From UBA2882 sp051877575 (GTDB taxonomy: Bacteria > Bacillota > Clostridia > Lachnospirales > Lachnospiraceae): 64,000 bases of DNA. The translations under genes and the position numbers were made by a program. The stretch is from contig JBJEJA010000020.1 of assembly GCA_051877575.1 (NCBI GenBank), forward strand, positions 65,117 through 129,116, given 5' to 3'. Positions 17,133-24,724 of this stretch are shown here, one piece after another; the stretch's first letter is position 1, and each line of letters begins with the position of its first letter. Below the pieces are notes generated by a model. It was not told the DNA's origin. It did not search any database and was given only the letters and a program-made list of their open reading frames with translations.

Positions 17133-17735
17133 TTATTTGCCGATAAACTTATCCTTCACAATCATTGCTATCAGATCCGCCGTTTTTTCCACTCCGAAGA
17201 AACTACTGTCGATCATCAGATTTTTGTTATTCACATCCGCCGGATAATAATTGGCATATTTTTTATGATACTGCTTTCTGGCTTTATCAATCTCAATGAT
17301 CATCTTCATAGCCACATCCTTATCCATGCCCAGATATTTGACACAGTTTTCGATACGACTTTCAAAGGGTGCATATATATAAATGTTCAGACATCGATCA
17401 AAATCCTTTAAAACATAATCAGCGCACCTGCCGACAATCACACAGGATTCCTTTTCCGCCAGATTTCGAATCAGCTCCGACTGTACTTTAAAAATCTCAT
17501 CCTGCCTGTCCTTCGAAAACCTCCCAAGCGGGAATTTCATTTTGGAATATGCACCACCTTGATTTTCTTCGGCTTTACTGATAACAGAAAGTGGAAGATC
17601 CATCTTCTTTGCTGTTTCTTCCACAATATCTCTGTCATAAAATTCTATGTTTAATATTTCGGAAAGCTTTCTTGCAATGGGTCTTCCCATACTCCCGAAC
17701 TCACGTGTAATGGTAACAGTATACTTTTCTGTCAT
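17133..17735 (-). CDS. Cytidylate kinase-like family protein
   Basis: A 200-residue P-loop-kinase-like protein of the family annotated as cytidylate kinase-like. It begins with ITREFGSMGRPIARKLSE, which replaces the usual GxxGxGK loop, then FYDRDIVEETAKK, and VIVGRCADYVL as in this family. Members occur in gut Clostridia near transport or amino acid genes; their substrate is not known, and this is not the housekeeping Cmk. The ATG at 17735 is preferred, preceded by GAGAGAGGG. A longer frame extends into the divergent promoter region and looks spurious. Same strand as the S12 gene (25-bp gap), divergent from the Lrp regulator. Confidence 0.8.
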   Translation of the reverse strand: MTEKYTVTITREFGSMGRPIARKLSEILNIEFYDRDIVEETAKKMDLPLSVISKAEENQGGAYSKMKFPLGRFSKDRQDEIFKVQSELIRNLAEKESCVIVGRCADYVLKDFDRCLNIYIYAPFESRIENCVKYLGMDKDVAMKMIIEIDKARKQYHKKYANYYPADVNNKNLMIDSSFFGVEKTADLIAMIVKDKFIGK

Positions 17736-17766
17736 AATATTCCCTCTCTCCTCTATAATGCAAAAT

Positions 17767-17801
17767 GGCACATAAAGCGTATTTATACCTCTTTGTGTGC
17801 C
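17767..17801. promoter_or_regulatory. Inverted repeat in the divergent lrp promoter region
   Basis: The arms GGCACA-T-AAAG and CTTTG-TGTGCC face each other across about 13 nt. The site lies just upstream of the minus-strand kinase-like gene and about 100 bp from the lrp promoter. It is a candidate operator for the adjacent Lrp protein or a leader hairpin. No further evidence. Confidence 0.35.
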
Positions 17802-17892
17802 TTGTTTGCTTTTATAATATAGTTTTTTCTCAAAGTCGTATTGTAAAAAACGAACTATCCCTGTCACATACAGACTTATTCCACCGTTATAC

Positions 17893-17921
17893 TTGCCCAA
17901 GCGGACGAAAAAGTGTATAAT
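17893..17921 (+). promoter_or_regulatory. Probable sigma-A promoter of the lrp-type gene
   Basis: TTGCCC and a perfect TATAAT are separated by 17 nt, 30 bp before the lrp start codon. Confidence 0.65.
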
Positions 17922-17950
17922 GCAATCCGACCAAACGAAAGGTGATGACC

Positions 17951-18412
17951 ATGGATAAAAATGATTATGAAATACTAAAGTTGTTAAAGAAAAACGCACG
18001 GACAAAAGCTTCTTCTATCAGTTCCCAAATCAATATGTCTGTATCTTCTGTTCTCGATCGTATCAAAAAATTGGAGAATTCAGGCACTATTATGGGGTAC
18101 ACCGCTATTTTAAACGAAAAAGCCCTTGGAAATGATGTTACTGCTCTAATGGAAGTGACGCTGGAGCATCCAAAATATTACGATTCATTCACGCAAGCCG
18201 TTTCCCGACACCCTAATATTGTGGATTGCTATTATTTAACGGGTGATTACGATTTTAATTTAAAAATCTGCTGTGCTTCTTCCTCTCAGCTGGAAGAGGT
18301 TCATCGCACGATCAAAAGCTTAAGCGGAGTTTCATCCACCAAAACGCATTTCGTTTTGAAAGAAGTCAAAAACATATATTGTTCCGAATTAACCGGAAAA
18401 AATACGGTTTAA
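17951..18412 (+). CDS. Lrp/AsnC family transcriptional regulator
   Basis: A 153-residue regulator with an N-terminal HTH (about residues 4-50, with ILKLLKKNARTKASSISSQI and a recognition helix around SVSSVLDRIKKLE) and a C-terminal RAM/AsnC effector domain (about 65-145, including the TGDYDFNLKICC segment). Family members sense amino acids and control their transport and breakdown. It stands between the S12/kinase-like genes and the transaminase-pxp operon, so it is the natural candidate regulator of one or both. The ATG at 17951 follows AAAGGTG; an in-frame GTG at 17942 is less likely. Confidence 0.9.
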   Translation: MDKNDYEILKLLKKNARTKASSISSQINMSVSSVLDRIKKLENSGTIMGYTAILNEKALGNDVTALMEVTLEHPKYYDSFTQAVSRHPNIVDCYYLTGDYDFNLKICCASSSQLEEVHRTIKSLSGVSSTKTHFVLKEVKNIYCSELTGKNTV

Positions 18413-18495
18413 CCGGCTCCTCTTTTCTTTTTTTCGAATTTTTTATTGCTTTTTTGTTCTTTTATAAAAAAAATTGCATTTTTTCTTTTTGGATA

Positions 18496-18523
18496 TTGCA
18501 TTTTTTTCAATTTGGCGTAAAAT
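18496..18523 (+). promoter_or_regulatory. Possible promoter of the transaminase-pxp operon
   Basis: TTGCAT and TAAAAT are separated by 16 nt. It lies directly before the hairpin at 18537-18587. No other good promoter fits between that hairpin and the operon start at 18652, so transcription from here would have to pass the hairpin. Confidence 0.4.
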
Positions 18524-18536
18524 TCATTTCAAATGA

Positions 18537-18587
18537 AACAGTTTGTCAGACAAAGATGTCTTCTTTGTCTTGCAGACTGTTTTTTTA
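18537..18587 (+). terminator. Strong hairpin with T run between lrp and the transaminase-pxp operon
   Basis: A 16-bp stem in two 8-bp blocks (inner AGACAAAG / CTTTGTCT, outer ACAGTTTG / CAGACTGT) with a 7-nt loop is followed by seven Ts. It is the lrp terminator, or an attenuator of the operon downstream if that is transcribed from the -10 at 18518. Confidence 0.8.
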
Positions 18588-18651
18588 TTTCTATTAATCA
18601 ATGTCACAGATGAAAATGTTGACAGCCAAAACAGAAAAAGGAGAAAACATT

Positions 18652-19491
18652 ATGGAAAATCTTGGTTACTACAACGGAAAATTCGGTCCTTTGGATGAAA
18701 TGACTATTCCAATGAATGACAGGGTTCATTGGTTTGGCGACGGTGTATATGATGCAGGTCCATGCAGAAATTATCATATTTTTGCCATTGATGAGCACAT
18801 TGACCGTTTTTTTAACAGCGCTGCTCTTTTGGATATCGTAATGCCTGTTACAAAACAGGAATTAAAAGATCTGTTAAATGATCTTGTCAAAAAAGTCGAT
18901 ACGGGTGATTTATTCGTTTATTTCCAGGTTACAAGAGGAACCGGAATCCGGAATCACGCCTACACGGAAGGTCCCGGAAATCTCTGGGTAATGTTGAAAC
19001 CGGAAACCATTTCCGACGGTATTGAACCGATCAAGCTGATCACTGTGGAGGATACACGGTTTTACCACTGCAACATCAAGACATTAAACCTGATCCCTTC
19101 TGTTTTGGCAACAGAAAAAGCCAAACGCGCCGGATGTCAGGAAGCTGTATTATACAGACCGGGCGGACGAGTAACAGAATGCGCCCACAGCAATGTACAT
19201 ATTATCAAAGACGGAAAGCTATATACCGCTCCCACAGATAACCTGATCTTACCCGGTATCGCCAGAGCACATTTGATCAAAAAATGCAAGGAATTAGGCA
19301 TTGCAGTCAGCGAAACACCATATTCATTAAATGATCTGTTTACAGCCGAAGAAGTTCTGGTCACAAGTTCCAGCAACTTATGTCTCCATGCATGCGAGAT
19401 CGACGGAAAACCGGTGGGCGGCAAGCAGCCCGAAATGCTGGAAAAAATCCGGAAAGCTTTGATGGATGAATTTATGGAAGCAACAAATTAA
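18652..19491 (+). CDS. Class IV aminotransferase, D-amino-acid transaminase-like (copy 2)
   Basis: A 279-residue fold-type IV PLP enzyme, paralog of 14611-15462. The PLP lysine is K143 in CNIKTLNLIPS; R100 and H102 in TRGTGIRNHAY form the D-amino-acid transaminase carboxylate trap; VTECAHSN supplies the cofactor-binding Glu. The expected product is D-glutamate from 2-oxoglutarate and another D-amino acid. It is first in a tight operon with pxpB, pxpC, DUF1445, pxpA and DUF4392, so the D-glutamate formed would feed the D-glutamate cyclase encoded downstream. The ATG at 18652 has AAAGGAG 8 nt upstream; the longer frame from 18601 is not needed. Confidence 0.9.
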   Translation: MENLGYYNGKFGPLDEMTIPMNDRVHWFGDGVYDAGPCRNYHIFAIDEHIDRFFNSAALLDIVMPVTKQELKDLLNDLVKKVDTGDLFVYFQVTRGTGIRNHAYTEGPGNLWVMLKPETISDGIEPIKLITVEDTRFYHCNIKTLNLIPSVLATEKAKRAGCQEAVLYRPGGRVTECAHSNVHIIKDGKLYTAPTDNLILPGIARAHLIKKCKELGIAVSETPYSLNDLFTAEEVLVTSSSNLCLHACEIDGKPVGGKQPEMLEKIRKALMDEFMEATN

Positions 19492-19514
19492 ACGGACATT
19501 TGGGAGCGATCTTT

Positions 19515-20279
19515 ATGCCAGAAATGCAATTTTACCCTGCCGGAGACAATGCACTGGTCATCGAATTCGGCAGCATCATTGATGAAGCAATCAATCAAAA
19601 AGTTCATAACCTTGCTGCTTTGATCACGGCATCGGATATCAGAGGCGTAACGGAATTATTGCCTACTTTTCGCTCCCTGATGGTGTATTATGATGCATCG
19701 GTTGTCACATACGGCAAATTAAAATCCATTCTGGAAAACTTACATCCGGATACGGATACAGGCATGGGCAGTCAAAAAATCATTCATCTGATTCCCTGCT
19801 GTTATGGGGCGAGATTCGGTGTTGATCTACATGATATGGAAGCGCTTACAGGCCTGACGAGAGAAGAAATCATTTCTATTCACAGCAGCGTGGATTATAA
19901 AATCTACATGTTGGGATTTCTTCCGGGATTCGTATATCTGGGCGGACTTGATAAGCGGATTGAAGCTCCGCGATTACAAACTCCCCGGGTTAAGATCAAT
20001 CCCGGCAGCGTGGGAATCGGCGGAAATCAGACAGGTGTATATCCGCTGGCTTCCCCCGGAGGCTGGAGACTGATCGGCGGTACTCCCGTGGATTTTTACG
20101 ATCCTGACAGGGAAGACCCCATCCTATGCAAAGCCGGTGAATATATCCGCTTTGTCCCGATTACGATAGATGACTACTACGATATTCGTCATTCGGTCAT
20201 TCGAAAGTCATATACCCCGGAAGTGATCGCAGAGGCGGGTTCGGCTCACGACACAAACAAAGGAGGAAGCGGACTATGA
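19515..20279 (+). CDS. pxpB: 5-oxoprolinase subunit PxpB (KipI family)
   Basis: A 254-residue subunit of the ATP-dependent prokaryotic 5-oxoprolinase PxpABC, which opens 5-oxoproline to glutamate. Family motifs are GDNALVIEFG at the N-terminus and LPGFVYLGGLD plus the PGSVGIGGNQTGVYPLASPGGW-type region near 155-185. B. subtilis KipI, the same family, also inhibits sporulation kinase KinA. The ATG at 19515 follows GGGAGCG. The 3' end overlaps pxpC by 4 bp, which indicates translational coupling. Confidence 0.93.
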   Translation: MPEMQFYPAGDNALVIEFGSIIDEAINQKVHNLAALITASDIRGVTELLPTFRSLMVYYDASVVTYGKLKSILENLHPDTDTGMGSQKIIHLIPCCYGARFGVDLHDMEALTGLTREEIISIHSSVDYKIYMLGFLPGFVYLGGLDKRIEAPRLQTPRVKINPGSVGIGGNQTGVYPLASPGGWRLIGGTPVDFYDPDREDPILCKAGEYIRFVPITIDDYYDIRHSVIRKSYTPEVIAEAGSAHDTNKGGSGL

Positions 20280-21190
20280 GTTTTCAGGTAATAACGGCCG
20301 GTCCTCTCAGCACGATACAGGATAAAGGACGTTTTGGTTATCAGCAATTCGGCATCGGCACAAACGGTGTCATGGATCAGGATGCCTATCAGACGGCAAA
20401 TCAATTGTTGGAAAATCAGGGAAACGAAGCCGTCATAGAAACCACTTTGTTTGGACCCACACTGACCTTTGATGCTCCATGTATCTGTGTGATTACCGGT
20501 GCGGATATCCGCCCTTTACTGGATGATCTTCCCATAAAAATGTACCATCCGTTTTATATCAAAGCCGGTCAGACATTAACCACCGCAATGGCTGTAAACG
20601 GATGCCGGAGCTATATTGCATTCAAAGGCGGAATCAATGTTCCCATATTGATGAACAGCCGATCAACAAATTTAAAATGTCATATGGGAGGCTTTCAAGG
20701 ACGCGCATTGCAAAACGGCGATAGCATTTCTCTGTTTTCGGATGATCCGGATATTGCCCGTACCATTTCCGAGCATTCACCGATATTGTCAAAATTCGCA
20801 CCGGAAGTCCGCTTTGATACCGATGTGACCATTCGCGTTATCGAAGGACCTCAGGACAGTTATTTTACGGAAAAGGGAAAGTACGAATTTTATCACGGGC
20901 ATTATGAAGTGACTCCCGAAAGCGACCGGATGGGATATCGCCTGGAAGGGCCTGCCATTGAAAACAGAAACGGCGTTGATATCGTCTCCGACGGCATCGC
21001 GTCAGGGTCCATTCAGGTACCGTCCAACGGCAAGCCAATCATTCTTTTATCCGACAGACAGACAACAGGCGGTTATGCCAAAATTGCCACTGTCATTTCA
21101 AAAGATCTTCCAAAACTTGCCCAGCTTAAACCCGGCGATCATATAAGATTTCAAAAAATCACAGTTGAAGAAGCGCAAAATTTAAGTTGA
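20276..21190 (+). CDS. pxpC: 5-oxoprolinase subunit PxpC (KipA family)
   Basis: A 304-residue partner of PxpB, annotated in many genomes as a biotin-dependent carboxyltransferase-family protein. It shows the family start (ITAGPLSTIQDKGRFGYQ), ETTLFGPTLTF, the AFKGGI segment and SDRQTTGGYAKIATV near the C-terminus. PxpB and PxpC together form the catalytic complex with PxpA for ATP-driven 5-oxoproline hydrolysis. The start overlaps the end of pxpB (ATGA). Confidence 0.93.
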   Translation: MSFQVITAGPLSTIQDKGRFGYQQFGIGTNGVMDQDAYQTANQLLENQGNEAVIETTLFGPTLTFDAPCICVITGADIRPLLDDLPIKMYHPFYIKAGQTLTTAMAVNGCRSYIAFKGGINVPILMNSRSTNLKCHMGGFQGRALQNGDSISLFSDDPDIARTISEHSPILSKFAPEVRFDTDVTIRVIEGPQDSYFTEKGKYEFYHGHYEVTPESDRMGYRLEGPAIENRNGVDIVSDGIASGSIQVPSNGKPIILLSDRQTTGGYAKIATVISKDLPKLAQLKPGDHIRFQKITVEEAQNLS

Positions 21191-21228
21191 TTAAAAACAT
21201 TATAAATTCATATCCGGGAGGTAAAAAA

Positions 21229-22014
21229 ATGGATTATACACATGAAAGCCCGGCAGTTGTCCGGCAACTTATCAGAGAAGGAAAAATAACAGGTCCCACT
21301 GCCGGCATGTGCGCCGGCTATGCACAGGCAAATCTTGCAATTATGCCTAAAGATCTGGCCTATGATTTTTTATTATTTACGCAGAGAAATCCCCGCTCCT
21401 GCCCTGTTTTGGAAGTCAGTGATGTGGGGAGCCGCAAATTACATGAGATCGCCAAAGATGCAGATATTGCAACGGACATTCCCAAATACCGCATCTACGA
21501 ACATGGTGTGATGACGGGGGAATATACCGACGTTTCCGAATTTTGGCGAGAAGATCTGGTCAGCTTTTTGATCGGATGCAGTTTCTCCTTTGAGTCTGAA
21601 TTACTGGAAACGGATATTCCCGTCAGACATATTGAGGAAGGTTGCAATGTCCCCATGTATTTAACGAATATCCCCTGTACGCCTGCCGGAGTTTTTTCCG
21701 GCAATATGGTAGTCAGCATGAGACCTCTGCCCTATGATCAGATCGTCAAATCCGTTCTGGTAACGGGAGCCATGCCAAAGGTTCATGGAGCTCCCATTCA
21801 CATCGGCGATCCATCTGTCATCGGCATTCGGGATATCAACAAGCCCGATTTTGGCGATATGGTTACCATTCGCCCCGGTGAGGTTCCCGTATTCTGGCCC
21901 TGCGGTGTCACTCCTCAGGCTGTCGTCATGAATACAAAACCGGATTTTGTCATTACCCATGCCCCGGGCCATATGTTGATCACAGATATAAAAAATGTCA
22001 GTCTGAAATATTAA
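21229..22014 (+). CDS. DUF1445 protein, D-glutamate cyclase family
   Basis: A 261-residue protein of the DUF1445/UPF0317 family (PF07286, older name putative hydro-lyase). Typical blocks are the start with VRQLIREGKITGPTAGM, the AYDFLLFTQRNPRSCPVLEV segment, FLIGCSFSFE, and the C-terminal GVTPQAVV and ITHAPGHMLITD. In mammals the mitochondrial D-glutamate cyclase DGLUCY carries this domain at its N-terminus and a DUF4392 domain at its C-terminus. Here the two domains are separate genes of one operon. The expected product is 5-oxo-D-proline from D-glutamate. The ATG at 21229 has GGGAGGT upstream. Confidence 0.88.
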   Translation: MDYTHESPAVVRQLIREGKITGPTAGMCAGYAQANLAIMPKDLAYDFLLFTQRNPRSCPVLEVSDVGSRKLHEIAKDADIATDIPKYRIYEHGVMTGEYTDVSEFWREDLVSFLIGCSFSFESELLETDIPVRHIEEGCNVPMYLTNIPCTPAGVFSGNMVVSMRPLPYDQIVKSVLVTGAMPKVHGAPIHIGDPSVIGIRDINKPDFGDMVTIRPGEVPVFWPCGVTPQAVVMNTKPDFVITHAPGHMLITDIKNVSLKY

Positions 22015-22028
22015 AGGAGGGTTCGTTA

Positions 22029-22802
22029 ATGAAAAAAGTGGATTTAAACTGCGACTTGGGAGAAAGCTTCGGAAATTATAAACTGGGATTGGACGAAACA
22101 GTCATCACATATATTTCTTCCGCAAATATCGCCTGCGGCTTCCATGCTTCGGACCCTCTGGTCATGGCTAAAACCGTTGCAATGGCCAAAGAAAACCACG
22201 TCAGCGTCGGAGCACATCCGGGCTATCCGGATCTGGTCGGTTTCGGGAGGCGCAACATGGACGTCTCTCCTAAAGAAGTAAAGGCAATGGTTCAATATCA
22301 GATTGGTGCCCTGACAGCTTTCTGCCGCGCCAACGGTGTATCGCTGGAGCATGTCAAGCCTCACGGTGCAATGTACAACATGGCCGGAAAGGACGATGAG
22401 TTAGCAATGGCTATCTGCGAGGGTATCTATGAAATTGATCCCAATTTAATTTTACTTGGCTTATCCGGCAGCCGGTTGCTTTCGGCCGCAGATAAGATCG
22501 GTTTAAAATCTGCCCGGGAAGTTTTTGCGGATCGCGCCTATGAAGAAGATGGCTCTTTGGTTGCACGTTCAAAAGACGGTGCCGTAATCACAGATGAAAA
22601 TATTGCTATCGATCGCGTTGTTTCTATGGTAAAATACGGAAAAGTAACTGCCATCACCGGAAAAGAGATATCCGTAACGGCAGATTCTATTTGTGTTCAC
22701 GGAGACGGCATCAAAGCTGTGGAATTTGTCAAAAAAATCAGAGAACGCCTGACTTTGGAAGGCATTGAAATTGCTCCTATCCGGGAAGTCATTTCACACT
22801 AA
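22029..22802 (+). CDS. pxpA: 5-oxoprolinase subunit PxpA (LamB/YcsF family)
   Basis: A 257-residue member of the LamB/YcsF family. It starts VDLNCDLGESFGNYKLG, then SANIACGFHASDP near residue 30, VGAHPGYPDLVGFGRR near 62, and KPHGAMYN near 115, all family marks with the acidic and His residues thought to bind metal and substrate. It works with PxpB and PxpC in 5-oxoproline ring opening. AAAGGAGGG precedes the start. Confidence 0.94.
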   Translation: MKKVDLNCDLGESFGNYKLGLDETVITYISSANIACGFHASDPLVMAKTVAMAKENHVSVGAHPGYPDLVGFGRRNMDVSPKEVKAMVQYQIGALTAFCRANGVSLEHVKPHGAMYNMAGKDDELAMAICEGIYEIDPNLILLGLSGSRLLSAADKIGLKSAREVFADRAYEEDGSLVARSKDGAVITDENIAIDRVVSMVKYGKVTAITGKEISVTADSICVHGDGIKAVEFVKKIRERLTLEGIEIAPIREVISH

Positions 22803-22824
22803 TTCAAAAGAAGGAAGTAGAATC

Positions 22825-23658
22825 ATGAACGCAGAGAAAATCGAAGATATCGTATTAAGATATTCCAAAAGAGGCATGAATATTTTAAGAAATACCATGC
22901 CAAACGATTATTGTAAGGAAGCGGCTGAAATGATCTTATGCTGGCCCAAAGGGACTGTCTTTCTGACCACAGGTTTTTTTGTGGGCGGCTTTGCCGAAAC
23001 AGACGGTCCGGTGGGAACGGTAACCCTGGCCTCCGCCCTAAAAACACTGGGCTATCATCCTGTTATCATTACCGACATTTTTTGTAAGGGTTTTTTTGAA
23101 CCGGAACATTTTGATGTGATCTATATGGATCTTAGCACAGACCGGAAATATTGTGAAAATTTACTGCAAGATTACAGCCCCGTAGGCTTAATCTCCATTG
23201 AAAGATGCGGGAAAAATATAAACAACGATTACGCCAATATGAGAGGCATCTCCATTGCCGATCATACTGCCCCCATCGACTGCCTGTTTGAGCTGGCTCT
23301 TGGCAACATTCCCACAATCGGCATCGGCGACGGCGGGAACGAAATCGGCATGGGCAATATGGCTACACTTATTACCGAACGGCTTGCACTTGTCCCCTGT
23401 AAGGTCTGTGTGGACCAGTTGGTTATTGCAACCGTTTCCAATTGGGGCGCATATGCCATCACTGCCTATCTGGCTATTCTGACGGGGCAGGATGTATTTC
23501 CCACTTTTCAGAAAGTCCGTGATTATATCAAAATGACGGTTGATCTGGGCAGTGTAGACGGCGTAACGAAAGAGCATATTGTAGGCGTAGACGGTTTCTC
23601 CATGAAAATTGAAGAAGAAATCATTACATCCTTGCAGCATGCAATCGCCGAAAACTGA
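22825..23658 (+). CDS. DUF4392 protein, D-glutamate cyclase C-terminal-type
   Basis: A 277-residue protein of the DUF4392 family (PF14336), matching the C-terminal domain of mammalian D-glutamate cyclase. Characteristic segments are FLTTGFFVGG then ETDGPVGTVTLA near residue 45-65, ISIERCGKN, the GIGDGGNEIGMGN loop near 170, and TVSNWGAYAI near 210. With DUF1445 it should make a two-gene D-glutamate cyclase. AAGGAAG lies 7 nt before the ATG at 22825; the longer frame overlaps pxpA and is not preferred. It is the last gene of the operon. Confidence 0.87.
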   Translation: MNAEKIEDIVLRYSKRGMNILRNTMPNDYCKEAAEMILCWPKGTVFLTTGFFVGGFAETDGPVGTVTLASALKTLGYHPVIITDIFCKGFFEPEHFDVIYMDLSTDRKYCENLLQDYSPVGLISIERCGKNINNDYANMRGISIADHTAPIDCLFELALGNIPTIGIGDGGNEIGMGNMATLITERLALVPCKVCVDQLVIATVSNWGAYAITAYLAILTGQDVFPTFQKVRDYIKMTVDLGSVDGVTKEHIVGVDGFSMKIEEEIITSLQHAIAEN

Positions 23659-23687
23659 TACAGCCGCTTACTCTTACGGCTCCGATC

Positions 23688-24620
23688 TTAAATCCACATT
23701 GCAGGATTAATTTCTTCCAAATCATAGGGTGTGATCTGATAAACATAGTAATTGAGCCAGTTGCTGTAAAGGTTGTTGCTGTGGCTCCTCCACTGCAGGC
23801 GCGGTCTCTGGCTTGGATCATCATTGGGAAAATAATTTTTCGGTACCGCAATATCCAGACCCTTATTGACATCTCTGAAATACTCATCGCGCAAAGTCAT
23901 CCTGTCATATTCGGAATGTCCCATGACAAAGAACTGCTTTCCTTCTCCCGCCATGACAAGATAAACCCCGACTTCCTCAGATTCTGCCAAAACCGTCAAC
24001 TCTTTGCAGTTGTGAATATCCTCTGCCGCCACTTCCGTATGTCGGCTGTGCGGTGCCATAAAGTAATCGTCAAATCCTCTGACAATGGGGATTTTACGGT
24101 TCATAACCTTATGCTCGAATACGCCGAAAACCTTTTCCGGCAGCAACCGTTTTTGCAATCCGAAATGATAATATAGTCCGGCCTGTGCTCCCCAGCAGAT
24201 ATGAAACGTGGAAGTCACATTTGTTTTGGACCACTCCATCACTTCTACCAGCTCTTCCCAATAATCCACTTCTTCATATTCCATATGTTCTACCGGCGCA
24301 CCGGTAATAATCAACCCGTCAAACTTTCTGTGTTTGATATCATCAAAAGATACATAAAATTTATTCAGGTGATTGGCTGATGTATTCAGGGAAATATGGC
24401 TCTTCATATTTAAAAAAGTCACATCCACCTGTAAGGGTGTATTGGAAAGCGCGCGCAGAAGCTGCAACTCCGTATCCTGTTTTACGGGCATCAGATTCAA
24501 AATGCAGATCTGCAACGGTCTGATATTCTGATGCAGTGCCCTGTATTCATCCATTACAAATATATTTTCATTTTCCAGGATCTCCTTTGCGGGGAGATCA
24601 CTTTGTGTCTTAATCGGCAT
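23688..24620 (-). CDS. metA: Homoserine O-acetyltransferase, MetA type
   Basis: A 310-residue MetA-fold enzyme of methionine synthesis. The acyl-enzyme cysteine is C142 in FHICWGAQAG, and His/Glu of the triad lie in GHSEYDR. Residue 111 is Glu (TGAPVEH). Work on Bacillus MetA showed Glu111 gives acetyl-CoA use, whereas Gly in E. coli gives succinyl-CoA, so the product is expected to be O-acetylhomoserine despite the usual succinyltransferase name. The gene lies 104 bp downstream of ligA; a TATAAT-like box in the gap suggests its own promoter. No SAM riboswitch or T-box is visible upstream. Confidence 0.92.
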   Translation of the reverse strand: MPIKTQSDLPAKEILENENIFVMDEYRALHQNIRPLQICILNLMPVKQDTELQLLRALSNTPLQVDVTFLNMKSHISLNTSANHLNKFYVSFDDIKHRKFDGLIITGAPVEHMEYEEVDYWEELVEVMEWSKTNVTSTFHICWGAQAGLYYHFGLQKRLLPEKVFGVFEHKVMNRKIPIVRGFDDYFMAPHSRHTEVAAEDIHNCKELTVLAESEEVGVYLVMAGEGKQFFVMGHSEYDRMTLRDEYFRDVNKGLDIAVPKNYFPNDDPSQRPRLQWRSHSNNLYSNWLNYYVYQITPYDLEEINPAMWI

Positions 24621-24724
24621 TTCTATTCCTTCTTTATTCCTGTGATTATGATGATGTCAGCCGCCTGTTTCCGACTGCTACATTATACTAACATCTTTTG
24701 GAGCAAACGTAAACCCACATCCGC

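Noticed and set aside
17736..18005. N-terminal extension of the cytidylate kinase-like protein
   Set aside because: The extra 90 codons cross the divergent promoter region and lack family similarity; the ATG at 17735 fits the family start.
24621..24724. SAM riboswitch or T-box before metA
   Set aside because: The 104-bp gap has no recognisable S-box or T-box core and is too short for a complete T-box leader.
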